From Hominenteromicrobium sp900549945 (GTDB lineage: Bacteria; Bacillota; Clostridia; Oscillospirales; Acutalibacteraceae): a stretch of DNA of 64,000 nucleotides. The first letter of the stretch is position 1. Each line of letters starts with the position of its first letter. The notes beneath the pieces were generated by a model. It was not told the DNA's origin. It was given only the letters and a program-made list of their open reading frames with translations, and searched no databases. The DNA lies in contig CABRNK010000005.1 in NCBI GenBank assembly GCA_902472305.1, positions 50,425 through 114,424 on the forward strand, in the 5' to 3' direction. The position numbers and the translations under genes are program-made. Shown here in pieces: positions 25,293-31,989 of the stretch.

Positions 25293-27614
25293 GGTTTCTG
25301 TCTCCTTCTCTTTGATTTCGACCGCAACGGCCTTTATTTTTTTATCGCGCTTCGCGCTGCGGATGTTGAAGAAATTCAGGCGGAGCGCGTTTGTGACAAC
25401 GCAGAAGCTCGATAGGCTCATCGCAGCCGCGCCGAACATCGGGTTAAGCTGCCAGCCGAAAAGCGGGATCCAGATGCCCGCCGCCAGCGGGATGCCGATC
25501 ACGTTGTAGATGAACGCCCAGAACAGGTTCTCGTGAATGTTCCGCAGCGTTGCGCGGCTGAGGCGGATCGCCGCCGGCACATCGGAGAGGCGGCTCTTCA
25601 TCAGCACGACGTCCGCCGCGTCGATCGCAACATCGGTGCCCGCGCCGATCGCCGCGCCGATGTCGGCCCGCGTGAGCGCCGGCGCGTCATTGATGCCGTC
25701 GCCGACCATCATGACCTTGCCCTGTGTTTTCAGCTCGCGGATGACGCTCTCCTTGCCCTCGGGCAGCACGCCGGCAATTACCTCGTCGACGCCGGCCTCG
25801 CGGCCAATCGCCTTCGCGGTGCGGGGGTTGTCGCCCGTCAGCATCACGACGCGGATGCCCATGTTCTGCAGCTCGCGGATCGCCGCCGGGCTGTCCGGCT
25901 TGATGACGTCCGCGACGGCGATGATGCCGATCAGGCGGCCCGCACGGCTGAAGAACAGCGGCGTTTTGCCGGCCTCCGCGAGCGTTTCCGCCGCGGTGCG
26001 CAGCGCCGCCGGCACCGCGGCCTGTGTGGAGATGAATTTCAGGTTGCCGCCCGCGAGCACATCGCCCGCAAGCGTCGCCGCAAGGCCGTTGCCGGGCTTC
26101 GCCTCGAAGCCCTCGACCTCCTCGGCCGCCGTGCCGCGCTCCCCGGCGAGCTGCATGACCGCGCGGGCCAGCGGGTGCTCGCTCTTTTTCTCGAGCGCCG
26201 CGGCCGCCGCGAGCAGCTCCGCCTCCGTCACGCCCTCGGCGGGCAGAATGTCCGTCACGCGCGGCTCGCCGCTCGTGATCGTGCCGGTCTTATCGAGCGC
26301 CACAATCTGCACCTTGCCGGTCTCCTCGAGCGAAACGGCGGTCTTGAAGAGGATGCCGTTCTTCGCGCCCATGCCGCTGCCGACCATGATCGCGACCGGC
26401 GTTGCGAGGCCGAGCGCGCACGGGCAGCTGATGACGAGCACCGAGATGCCGCGCGCCAGCGCATAGCCAAACGTCTGCCCCGCGAGCAGCCAGACGACGG
26501 TGGCGACGGCGGCGATCGCGATAACGATCGGGACGAACACGCCCGAAACCTTGTCGGCCACCTTGGCGATCGGCGCCTTGGTTGCCGCCGCGTCGCTGAC
26601 CATGCGGATGATCTGCGACAGCGTCGTGTCCTCGCCGACGCGCGTTGCCTCGCACCGCAGGAAACCGGACTGGTTCATCGTCGCCGCGGAAACGGCGTCG
26701 CCTGCCGCCTTATCGACCGGGATGCTCTCGCCCGTCAGCGCCGATTCGTTGACCGCGCTCGCGCCCTCGAGCACCACGCCGTCCACCGGGATATTCTCGC
26801 CGGGGCGGACGACGAACACGTCGCCCTTCCTGACCTCGGCGACCGGCACCGTGACCTCCGCGCCGCCGCGCAGCAGCACCGCCGTTTTCGGCGCGAGCTT
26901 CATCAGGCCCTTGAGCGCGTCGGTCGTGCGGCCCTTCGAGCGCGCCTCGAGCATTTTGCCGACCGTGATCAGCGTCAGGATCATCGCGGCGGATTCAAAG
27001 TAGAACTCGTGCATGTACTGCATAGCGCCGGCCATGTCGCCGCGAAGCTGCGCGTCCGTCATCGCAAACAGCGCGTAGGTGCTGTACACAAACGACGCGC
27101 CCGCGCCGAGCGCCACGAGCGTATCCATATTCGGCGCGCCGTGCAGCAAACTTTTGAATCCGCTGATAAAGAATTTCTGGTTGATGACCATCACGGCAGC
27201 CGTCAGCAGAAGCTGAATAAGCCCCATCGCGACGTGGTTTTCCGCGAGCACGGCGGGCAGCGGCCAGCCCCACATCATGTGCCCCATCGAGATGTACATC
27301 AGAACGGCCAGAAAGCCGAGCGATGCGATCAGCCGCCGCTTTAAGGCCGGCGTTTCGTGGTCTTTGAGCGCTTCCTCCGCCTCGCTTGCCGAAACGGAGG
27401 GCGAGGCCTTCTCCGCCGACTTGGCGGCCGCGCCGTAGCCCGCCGCCTCAACGGCCCTGATGACCGCCTCCGGCGAGGCCGTGCCCTCGACGCCCATCGA
27501 GTTCGTGAGCAGGCTCACCGAGCAGGATGTGACGCCCGGCACCTTGGAGACGGCCTTTTCCACGCGGGCGCTGCACGCCGCGCAGCTCATCCCGGTGACT
27601 TTGTACTGTTCCAT
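25089..27614 (-). CDS. copA: Copper-exporting P1B-type ATPase with fused C-terminal CopZ-like domain
   Basis: An 841-residue ion pump. Residues 1-70: heavy-metal-associated domain with GMSCAACS. The membrane metal site CPCALG, phosphorylation motif DKTGTITSGEP, TGES loop and hinge GDGINDAPAL are intact, all features of Cu(I) exporters. After the last helices and a charged linker the chain continues without a stop into a second metal-binding domain (last 67 residues) with GMMCAHC, resembling the free chaperone CopZ. An internal ATG with a strong ribosome site lies exactly at that domain's start. csoR is directly upstream on the same strand, 42 bases away. Confidence 0.95.
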   Translation of the reverse strand: MEQYKVTGMSCAACSARVEKAVSKVPGVTSCSVSLLTNSMGVEGTASPEAVIRAVEAAGYGAAAKSAEKASPSVSASEAEEALKDHETPALKRRLIASLGFLAVLMYISMGHMMWGWPLPAVLAENHVAMGLIQLLLTAAVMVINQKFFISGFKSLLHGAPNMDTLVALGAGASFVYSTYALFAMTDAQLRGDMAGAMQYMHEFYFESAAMILTLITVGKMLEARSKGRTTDALKGLMKLAPKTAVLLRGGAEVTVPVAEVRKGDVFVVRPGENIPVDGVVLEGASAVNESALTGESIPVDKAAGDAVSAATMNQSGFLRCEATRVGEDTTLSQIIRMVSDAAATKAPIAKVADKVSGVFVPIVIAIAAVATVVWLLAGQTFGYALARGISVLVISCPCALGLATPVAIMVGSGMGAKNGILFKTAVSLEETGKVQIVALDKTGTITSGEPRVTDILPAEGVTEAELLAAAAALEKKSEHPLARAVMQLAGERGTAAEEVEGFEAKPGNGLAATLAGDVLAGGNLKFISTQAAVPAALRTAAETLAEAGKTPLFFSRAGRLIGIIAVADVIKPDSPAAIRELQNMGIRVVMLTGDNPRTAKAIGREAGVDEVIAGVLPEGKESVIRELKTQGKVMMVGDGINDAPALTRADIGAAIGAGTDVAIDAADVVLMKSRLSDVPAAIRLSRATLRNIHENLFWAFIYNVIGIPLAAGIWIPLFGWQLNPMFGAAAMSLSSFCVVTNALRLNFFNIRSAKRDKKIKAVAVEIKEKETETMEKTMKIKGMMCAHCEGRVKKCLEALPQVDEAVVSHEAGTAVLKLNADISDDVLKKAVEDQGYEVVG

Positions 27615-27656
27615 AACCCTTCACCTCTTTAAACTATTCTGCCCGATCCTGCACCA

Positions 27657-27953
27657 TTATTTCATCAGCTTTTGCAGTGTGCAGACCAGCTCGTCGATCG
27701 TTTCGTCGCGCCCGGCGCGGATGTCGTCCGCCACGCAGGTTTTGATGTGGTTCGCAAGCAGCTCCTTCGTAAAGGCGTTCAGCGCCGCGTTTGCCGCGGC
27801 CACCTGCACGAGAATATCGGGACAGTACGCGCTTTTCTCCACCATGCCGCGGATGCCGCGGATCTGCCCCTCGATGCGGTTCAGCCGGTGAATCAGCTTT
27901 GTGTACTCCTCCTCTGAGCGCTGTTTGGTTTTATGACAGCAGGCTTGTTCCAT
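27657..27953 (-). CDS. csoR: CsoR-family copper-sensing repressor
   Basis: A 98-residue all-alpha regulator. The Cu(I) ligands of the family are visible in order: Cys in SAYCPD, His in LLANH and Cys four residues later (HIKTC). CsoR tetramers repress copper-export genes and leave DNA on Cu(I) binding. Start 27953 follows GGAGCG; an in-frame ATG at 27986 lacks a site. It precedes copA in the same orientation, and CsoR-type palindromes lie in its promoter, so autoregulation of a csoR-copA operon is expected. Confidence 0.9.
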   Translation of the reverse strand: MEQACCHKTKQRSEEEYTKLIHRLNRIEGQIRGIRGMVEKSAYCPDILVQVAAANAALNAFTKELLANHIKTCVADDIRAGRDETIDELVCTLQKLMK

Positions 27954-27977
27954 ACAAGCACGCTCCTTTCGTTTTAT

Positions 27978-28027
27978 ATACCCCATCTAGGTATTGTCAG
28001 TATATACCCCCAAAGGGTATTTGTCAA
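27978..28027 (-). promoter_or_regulatory. csoR-copA promoter with two CsoR operator-like palindromes
   Basis: Minus-strand promoter: TTGACA (28022-28027), 17 bases, TATACT (27999-28004). ATACCCCC-AAAGGGTAT (28004-28020) fills almost exactly the spacer, and a second copy ATACCCCATCTAGGTAT (27978-27994) covers the start region. Both match the TACCCC/GGGGTA-type sites of CsoR/CopY regulators. A repressor bound here would block polymerase directly. Confidence 0.8.
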
Positions 28028-28079
28028 GATCATTTTTTTCTGCCGTCAAAAATATTTTTTTCGTTTTGATTGGAAAATG

Positions 28080-28108
28080 TAGACTTTTTCGTTCGGGCAT
28101 GCTATAAT
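28080..28108 (+). promoter_or_regulatory. Promoter of the surface-protein genes
   Basis: TAGACT, 17 bases, TATAAT on the plus strand, giving a leader of about 190 bases before the ATG at 28307. The leader contains an unused-looking AGGAGGTGG site at 28220-28228. Confidence 0.6.
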
Positions 28109-28306
28109 ACAAAAGTATAGAAATAGGGCGGTAAAATGGGGGTAGGATGTAGCTGAAATCAGTGAACGATATTTCCTGCTTTATCATTCGTGCACTATAT
28201 CTTTGCTCTTTTTATAGATAGGAGGTGGTCAAAAATAGAGGTCAAAGACTTCTCGGCATAATGATCTGTTCTGGCACTAAAAATCAAATACAAGGAATGT
28301 GAGGAT

Positions 28307-29416
28307 ATGAAAAGTAAATTTGCCGTTGTACTGCTTGTACTGTTTATAATCGGCATGATTCCAACCGCAGTTTCTGCAAATTCCAGCCAACACCAATATA
28401 CGGAGGATAGCTCTCTTTCTGCATTGGTAGAGGATGCGGAACTCTACGTATACTATACTACCGGCGCCGGCGGCGATTCTGTGTCTTTAACAGGAAGCAA
28501 CGGCGACAGCACGTTCTCCCAAGGTCTCGGATACCGCCAATACACTGCCACCGCACCGGAAGGCTGGGTTTTCAAGGGATGGACTTACACGCAGATGTTC
28601 GACGGCGAGGATCTTGGAAATCGGACCGATTTTGTATTTGGCGATAGGTACTCTTTCAGCAACAGCGGAAAAGATTGGTATACCGCCTACAGCAACGGCG
28701 ACACCATCTCTGTAAACCGTCTGACAACCAAAGGCGAAGTTGTTGGAAAGCCAATCATCTATAGCATTTATGCAAATTTTAATCCTACAATTACAGCGAC
28801 GGCCTCAGAAGGCGGCAGCATTACGCCTTCCGGAAATACCGAAGTAGAATATGGTTCCAACCAGTCTTACAGCATCACAGCCAATGAAAATTATATCATT
28901 GATGCCATCATTATCGATGGAATTTCCTCCTCTTACGGAAAAGGAGATGCCAGCTATACTTACACCTTTAAGGATGTAGTGGCCCCACACACAATCGAGG
29001 TTGTTTTCTCCGCACGGCCAACTGAAAAGCCCGACCCAACTGAGCAGCCCGATCCGACCGAGCAGCCCGACCCAACTGAGCAGCCCGACCCAACTGAGCA
29101 GCCCGATCCGACTGAACAGCCCGACCCGACCGAGCAGCCCGATCCGACTGAACAGCCCGACCCGACCGAGCAGCCCGATCCGACCGAGCAGCCCACCACA
29201 ACACCTGCGCCGACTGCAACACTCACACCGGCACCGGTGAACCCGACGGAGGCGCCGTCTGTCACGCCGTCTCCGAAGCCTGAGCAGCCGGAAAATAATG
29301 TGCCGAAAACCGGCGATGAGACGAACGTTCTGCTTTGGATCGCCGTCGCATCCGTTTCCGGCATTCTCCTGACCGGCGCGGCGGTCGCCTCAAAGTCCAA
29401 GAAGCAGAAGCCGTAA
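28307..29416 (+). CDS. Sortase-anchored surface protein with PDPTEQ repeats
   Basis: A 369-residue secreted protein: signal peptide (cleavage after VSA, about residue 24), a globular part with InlB-B-like/Bacterial-repeat segments (GWVFKGWTY and the TASEGGSITPSG stretch), then nine tandem PDPTEQ hexapeptides spanning the wall, a Pro/Thr-rich stalk and the sorting signal VPKTGD, hydrophobic helix and Lys-rich tail. It is probably a small adhesin or display protein on a stalk. Lower GC than its neighbours. It is followed after 25 bases by a related gene with a nearly identical 3' end. Confidence 0.8.
   Translation: MKSKFAVVLLVLFIIGMIPTAVSANSSQHQYTEDSSLSALVEDAELYVYYTTGAGGDSVSLTGSNGDSTFSQGLGYRQYTATAPEGWVFKGWTYTQMFDGEDLGNRTDFVFGDRYSFSNSGKDWYTAYSNGDTISVNRLTTKGEVVGKPIIYSIYANFNPTITATASEGGSITPSGNTEVEYGSNQSYSITANENYIIDAIIIDGISSSYGKGDASYTYTFKDVVAPHTIEVVFSARPTEKPDPTEQPDPTEQPDPTEQPDPTEQPDPTEQPDPTEQPDPTEQPDPTEQPDPTEQPTTTPAPTATLTPAPVNPTEAPSVTPSPKPEQPENNVPKTGDETNVLLWIAVASVSGILLTGAAVASKSKKQKP
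29030..29191 (+). repeat. Nine tandem 18-bp repeats encoding PDPTEQ
   Basis: Nine in-frame 18-bp units. Units differ mainly at third codon positions (CCA/CCG, ACT/ACC, GAG/GAA, GAC/GAT), so the peptide repeat is constant while the DNA varies. Confidence 0.95.
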
Positions 29417-29423
29417 AACAGAA
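29174..29423 (+). repeat. Duplicated wall-anchor cassette, copy 1
   Basis: A 250-bp segment covering the last PDPTEQ unit, the stalk, the sortase signal, the stop codon and a few downstream bases. It matches 30540-30789 with two mismatches (positions about 29390 and 29401). Confidence 0.95.
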
Positions 29424-29441
29424 AGGAAAGGAAATGAAAGG

Positions 29442-30782
29442 ATGAAGAAAAGATTATCTGCCATACTGTTGGCGGTACTCCTGCTGGTCGGCCTGATACC
29501 GACCTCCGTGTTCGCCGCACCCTCCGATGATCCTCTGCTCAATGCAATATACTTGAGAAACAATGACGAAGGCTCGATTTCGAAGAACATCGGCGATACC
29601 GGCCTCTATCAGCGGCTGCCGAGGCTTACCAACACCTGCCGAGTTTGTAACAGAACCGTTCGCGAGTTTATTCCGGACGATTACTTTGGATGCAGCTATG
29701 AACTGAGCAACCCTGACGTTTTATCCGATTGTTCTATTACCGTCGATAAGTGGTCTGGTGGCAACGGCTACAACGGTTATCCATGCTTTGAATTTGATTA
29801 CACCGCGGCAAAGGCTGGTACAACTAAAGTTACACTAACCTTTTACTATCAATATGATGCCCCCTATCAAAGAGGCTATTGCAGTGGGTGCGGAACCTAT
29901 CTCGAGTGCATGGCAAATTACAACCACTATTACGAAACCACCACTTTCACCGTTAACGTAAAAGACCCTAATCCTAAAATTGACTATACTCTGTCCTATG
30001 ACGCCAACGACGGCGAGGGCGCGCCGGAATCGGAGACCAAATCGTCGGCGAGCGGCAGTGCAGAATTTACCGTATCGGATGTTGTGCCCACACGAGAGGG
30101 TTTTGAATTTCTCGGTTGGAACACTGATAAAGACGCCATTGAGGCAGAATACTCCGCCCATGATTCCATTGTAATCGTAAGAGATACTACTTTATTTGCT
30201 GTGTGGGCTAAAAAAACCGCACCGACACCTTCTCCAGAACCCAGTGCCGAACCCAGCGCAGAGCCGAGTGCTGAACCCAGCGCAGAGCCAAGTGCTGAAC
30301 CCAGCGCAGAGCCAAGTGCTGAACCCAGTGCAGAGCCAAGTGCTGAACCCAGTGCAGAGCCGAGCGCAGAGCCAAGTGCTGAGCCCAGCGCCGAGCCGAG
30401 CGCTGAACCCAGCGCAGAGCCGAGTGCTGAACCCAGTGCAGAGCCCAGCGCCGAACCCAGCGCAGAGCCGAGTGCTGAACCCAGTGCAAACCCGACCGGC
30501 AACCCCCAGCCGACAGCAAATCCCAATCCGACTGAGCAGCCCGATCCGACCGAGCAGCCCACCACAACACCTGCGCCGACTGCAACACTCACACCGGCAC
30601 CGGTGAACCCGACGGAGGCGCCGTCTGTCACGCCGTCTCCGAAGCCTGAGCAGCCGGAAAATAATGTGCCGAAAACCGGCGATGAGACGAACGTTCTGCT
30701 TTGGATCGCCGTCGCATCCGTTTCCGGCATTCTCCTGACCGGCGCGGCGGTCGCTTCAAAGTCCAAAAAGCAGAAGCCGTAA
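29442..30782 (+). CDS. Sortase-anchored surface protein with SAEP repeats and CxxC pairs
   Basis: A 446-residue secreted protein. Signal peptide (cleavage after VFA, about residue 25); an N-terminal domain with two CxxC pairs (CRVC and CSGC) that could bind a metal or form disulfides; an InlB-B-repeat-like domain (LSYDANDGEG through FLGWNTDKD to LFAVWAKK); twenty tandem SAEP units; then the same stalk and VPKTGD sorting signal as the previous gene. The start follows GAAAGGATG. It is probably a paralogue sharing the transcript and ending at the bidirectional terminator 30799-30832. Confidence 0.8.
   Translation: MKKRLSAILLAVLLLVGLIPTSVFAAPSDDPLLNAIYLRNNDEGSISKNIGDTGLYQRLPRLTNTCRVCNRTVREFIPDDYFGCSYELSNPDVLSDCSITVDKWSGGNGYNGYPCFEFDYTAAKAGTTKVTLTFYYQYDAPYQRGYCSGCGTYLECMANYNHYYETTTFTVNVKDPNPKIDYTLSYDANDGEGAPESETKSSASGSAEFTVSDVVPTREGFEFLGWNTDKDAIEAEYSAHDSIVIVRDTTLFAVWAKKTAPTPSPEPSAEPSAEPSAEPSAEPSAEPSAEPSAEPSAEPSAEPSAEPSAEPSAEPSAEPSAEPSAEPSAEPSAEPSAEPSAEPSAEPSANPTGNPQPTANPNPTEQPDPTEQPTTTPAPTATLTPAPVNPTEAPSVTPSPKPEQPENNVPKTGDETNVLLWIAVASVSGILLTGAAVASKSKKQKP
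30243..30482 (+). repeat. Twenty tandem 12-bp repeats encoding SAEP
   Basis: Twenty in-frame 12-bp units of the form AGY-GCN-GAR-CCN. Wobble bases vary between units. The array is long enough to change length by slippage in 12-bp steps without a frameshift, altering stalk length. Confidence 0.93.
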
Positions 30783-30789
30783 AACAGAA
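30540..30789 (+). repeat. Duplicated wall-anchor cassette, copy 2
   Basis: Second copy of the 250-bp cassette at 29174-29423, 248 of 250 bases identical, at a constant offset of 1366 bases. Even synonymous sites and the bases after the stop codon are conserved. Confidence 0.95.
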
Positions 30790-30798
30790 TCCCAACAT

Positions 30799-30832
30799 AA
30801 AAAGCAGCAGGCCGAAAACCTGCTGCTTTTCC
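30799..30832. terminator. Bidirectional terminator between surface protein and luxS
   Basis: A 12-bp stem AAAAGCAGCAGG/CCTGCTGCTTTT lies between the convergent surface-protein and luxS genes, with A/T tracts on both sides. Confidence 0.8.
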
Positions 30833-30860
30833 ATACCCTTTTTGCGGAATTTATGCGCGT

Positions 30861-31322
30861 TTACGCCTCATATTCCATTTTCTCCGGCAACCAATCCGCC
30901 AGTACACGGCCCATATCCGCCGCGACGTCCCTTGCGCCCGGCAGGTCATGCTCGCGGTAATTGCCGCATTCCTCGCGGCGGCTGCCCGGAATCTCCCCGT
31001 CGAACGCCGCGATAAACGCAAACGATTCCTGCACGAGCCGCAGCGCTTCCATGCGGCTCACGCTGTCGCGCAGCAAAAAGTAGAAACCGGTGCGGCAGCC
31101 CATCGGGCCGACGTAGATCACCGCATCGGAATACGCGCTGTTGCGCGCGTACGTCGCGAACAGGTGCTCAAACGTATGCATTGCGCCGTTTGTGAGGTAA
31201 TCGCCCGCGTTCGGCGTTTTCATCCGGATGTCGTAGGTGACGACGTCGCCGTCTATTCTGGAAACGTACATGCCCTTTTTCAGCTTGTCGTGGTTGACCG
31301 TGAAGCTCGCGATCTTCTTCAT
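30861..31322 (-). CDS. luxS: S-ribosylhomocysteine lyase (AI-2 synthesis)
   Basis: A 153-residue metalloenzyme that cleaves S-ribosylhomocysteine to homocysteine and DPD, the autoinducer-2 precursor, in the activated methyl cycle. Metal-site motif HTFEH, GPMGCRTGF with the catalytic Cys, and ECGNYREHDL are all intact and the length is standard. It is downstream of nrdG on the same strand after 24 bases and may be co-transcribed. No pfs gene is seen nearby. Confidence 0.96.
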   Translation of the reverse strand: MKKIASFTVNHDKLKKGMYVSRIDGDVVTYDIRMKTPNAGDYLTNGAMHTFEHLFATYARNSAYSDAVIYVGPMGCRTGFYFLLRDSVSRMEALRLVQESFAFIAAFDGEIPGSRREECGNYREHDLPGARDVAADMGRVLADWLPEKMEYEA

Positions 31323-31346
31323 AAAAATATCCGCCTTTCTTTAAGA

Positions 31347-31877
31347 TTACCCATTATCTGCCCAGAGCACCGCCTCGCCGCTTGCGAGCGTCTTTTTGAG
31401 GTCGAGCAGCCTTTGATTCGAGGAGCCGCGAAAGCGCAGCGTGATGTCCTTCAGCGCATCCACAAACGCGCCGTCAACGAGCACGTCGATCATGGAGAGC
31501 AGCTCGTCCGTCACCTCGCAGCGGCTGCGCCCGCCGTCCTTCAGAATATCCGTCTCCAGTGTGGAGCCGGTGTAGCACCAGATATCCTTTTCGGGGTAGG
31601 CCGCGCGGACGCGGCGCAGAAACGGCGCCAGCGCGCGCTGGTTCTCGCACTCCATCGGCTCGCCGCCGAGCAGCGTCAGCCCGTTGATGAAGCCCGGCGC
31701 GAGCGCGTCGAGAATCTCCTGTTCGGTCTCCGCCGTGAACGGCTTGCCGTAGGTGAAGCTCCATGTCTCCGCATTGAAGCAGTTTTTGCAGTGCCGCGTG
31801 CAGCCCGAGACGAACAGCGAAACCCGCACGCCAAGCCCGTTTGCAATATCCGTTTTCTTGATTTCTCCGTAATACAC
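31347..31877 (-). CDS. nrdG: Anaerobic ribonucleotide reductase activating protein
   Basis: A 176-residue radical-SAM enzyme that installs the glycyl radical on NrdD. The cluster motif CTRHCKNC (CxxxCxxC) and the following GGEP-type segment (LLGGEPM) are visible. Start is GTG 31877 just after GGAGGGGAAAAG and gives the typical short N-terminus (VYYGEIKKTDI); longer in-frame starts would add Arg/Ala-rich sequence. It follows nrdD after about 110 bases, a region that forms a GC-rich hairpin. Confidence 0.93.
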   Translation of the reverse strand: MYYGEIKKTDIANGLGVRVSLFVSGCTRHCKNCFNAETWSFTYGKPFTAETEQEILDALAPGFINGLTLLGGEPMECENQRALAPFLRRVRAAYPEKDIWCYTGSTLETDILKDGGRSRCEVTDELLSMIDVLVDGAFVDALKDITLRFRGSSNQRLLDLKKTLASGEAVLWADNG

Positions 31878-31989
31878 CTTTTCCCCTCCGTTATGGGAAA
31901 GAGCCCCCGCCGGGCTTTTGCCGGCCGGCAGAGGCTCTTCTTTGTTTTCGGCTTTTGCTGCCGCCCGTATCCGGGCCGGCCCCGCGCGC

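Noticed and set aside
25533..27344. 603-codon plus-strand frame opposite copA
   Set aside because: Antisense shadow produced by high GC at third codon positions of copA.
28220..28261. Possible leader peptide after AGGAGGTGG (frame I-E-V-K-D-F-S-A then stop)
   Set aside because: The codon at the right spacing is ATA, not a normal start, and the frame is eight codons long. It may be a relic; no support for expression.
30243..30482. Tandem repeats that might suggest a CRISPR array
   Set aside because: The units are 12 bp, directly adjacent, in frame and lack unique spacers; they encode SAEP. No cas genes are present.
31900..31960. Terminator between nrdD and nrdG
   Set aside because: There is a GC-rich hairpin, but the T-tract is too short to call a terminator; it may only tune nrdG expression.
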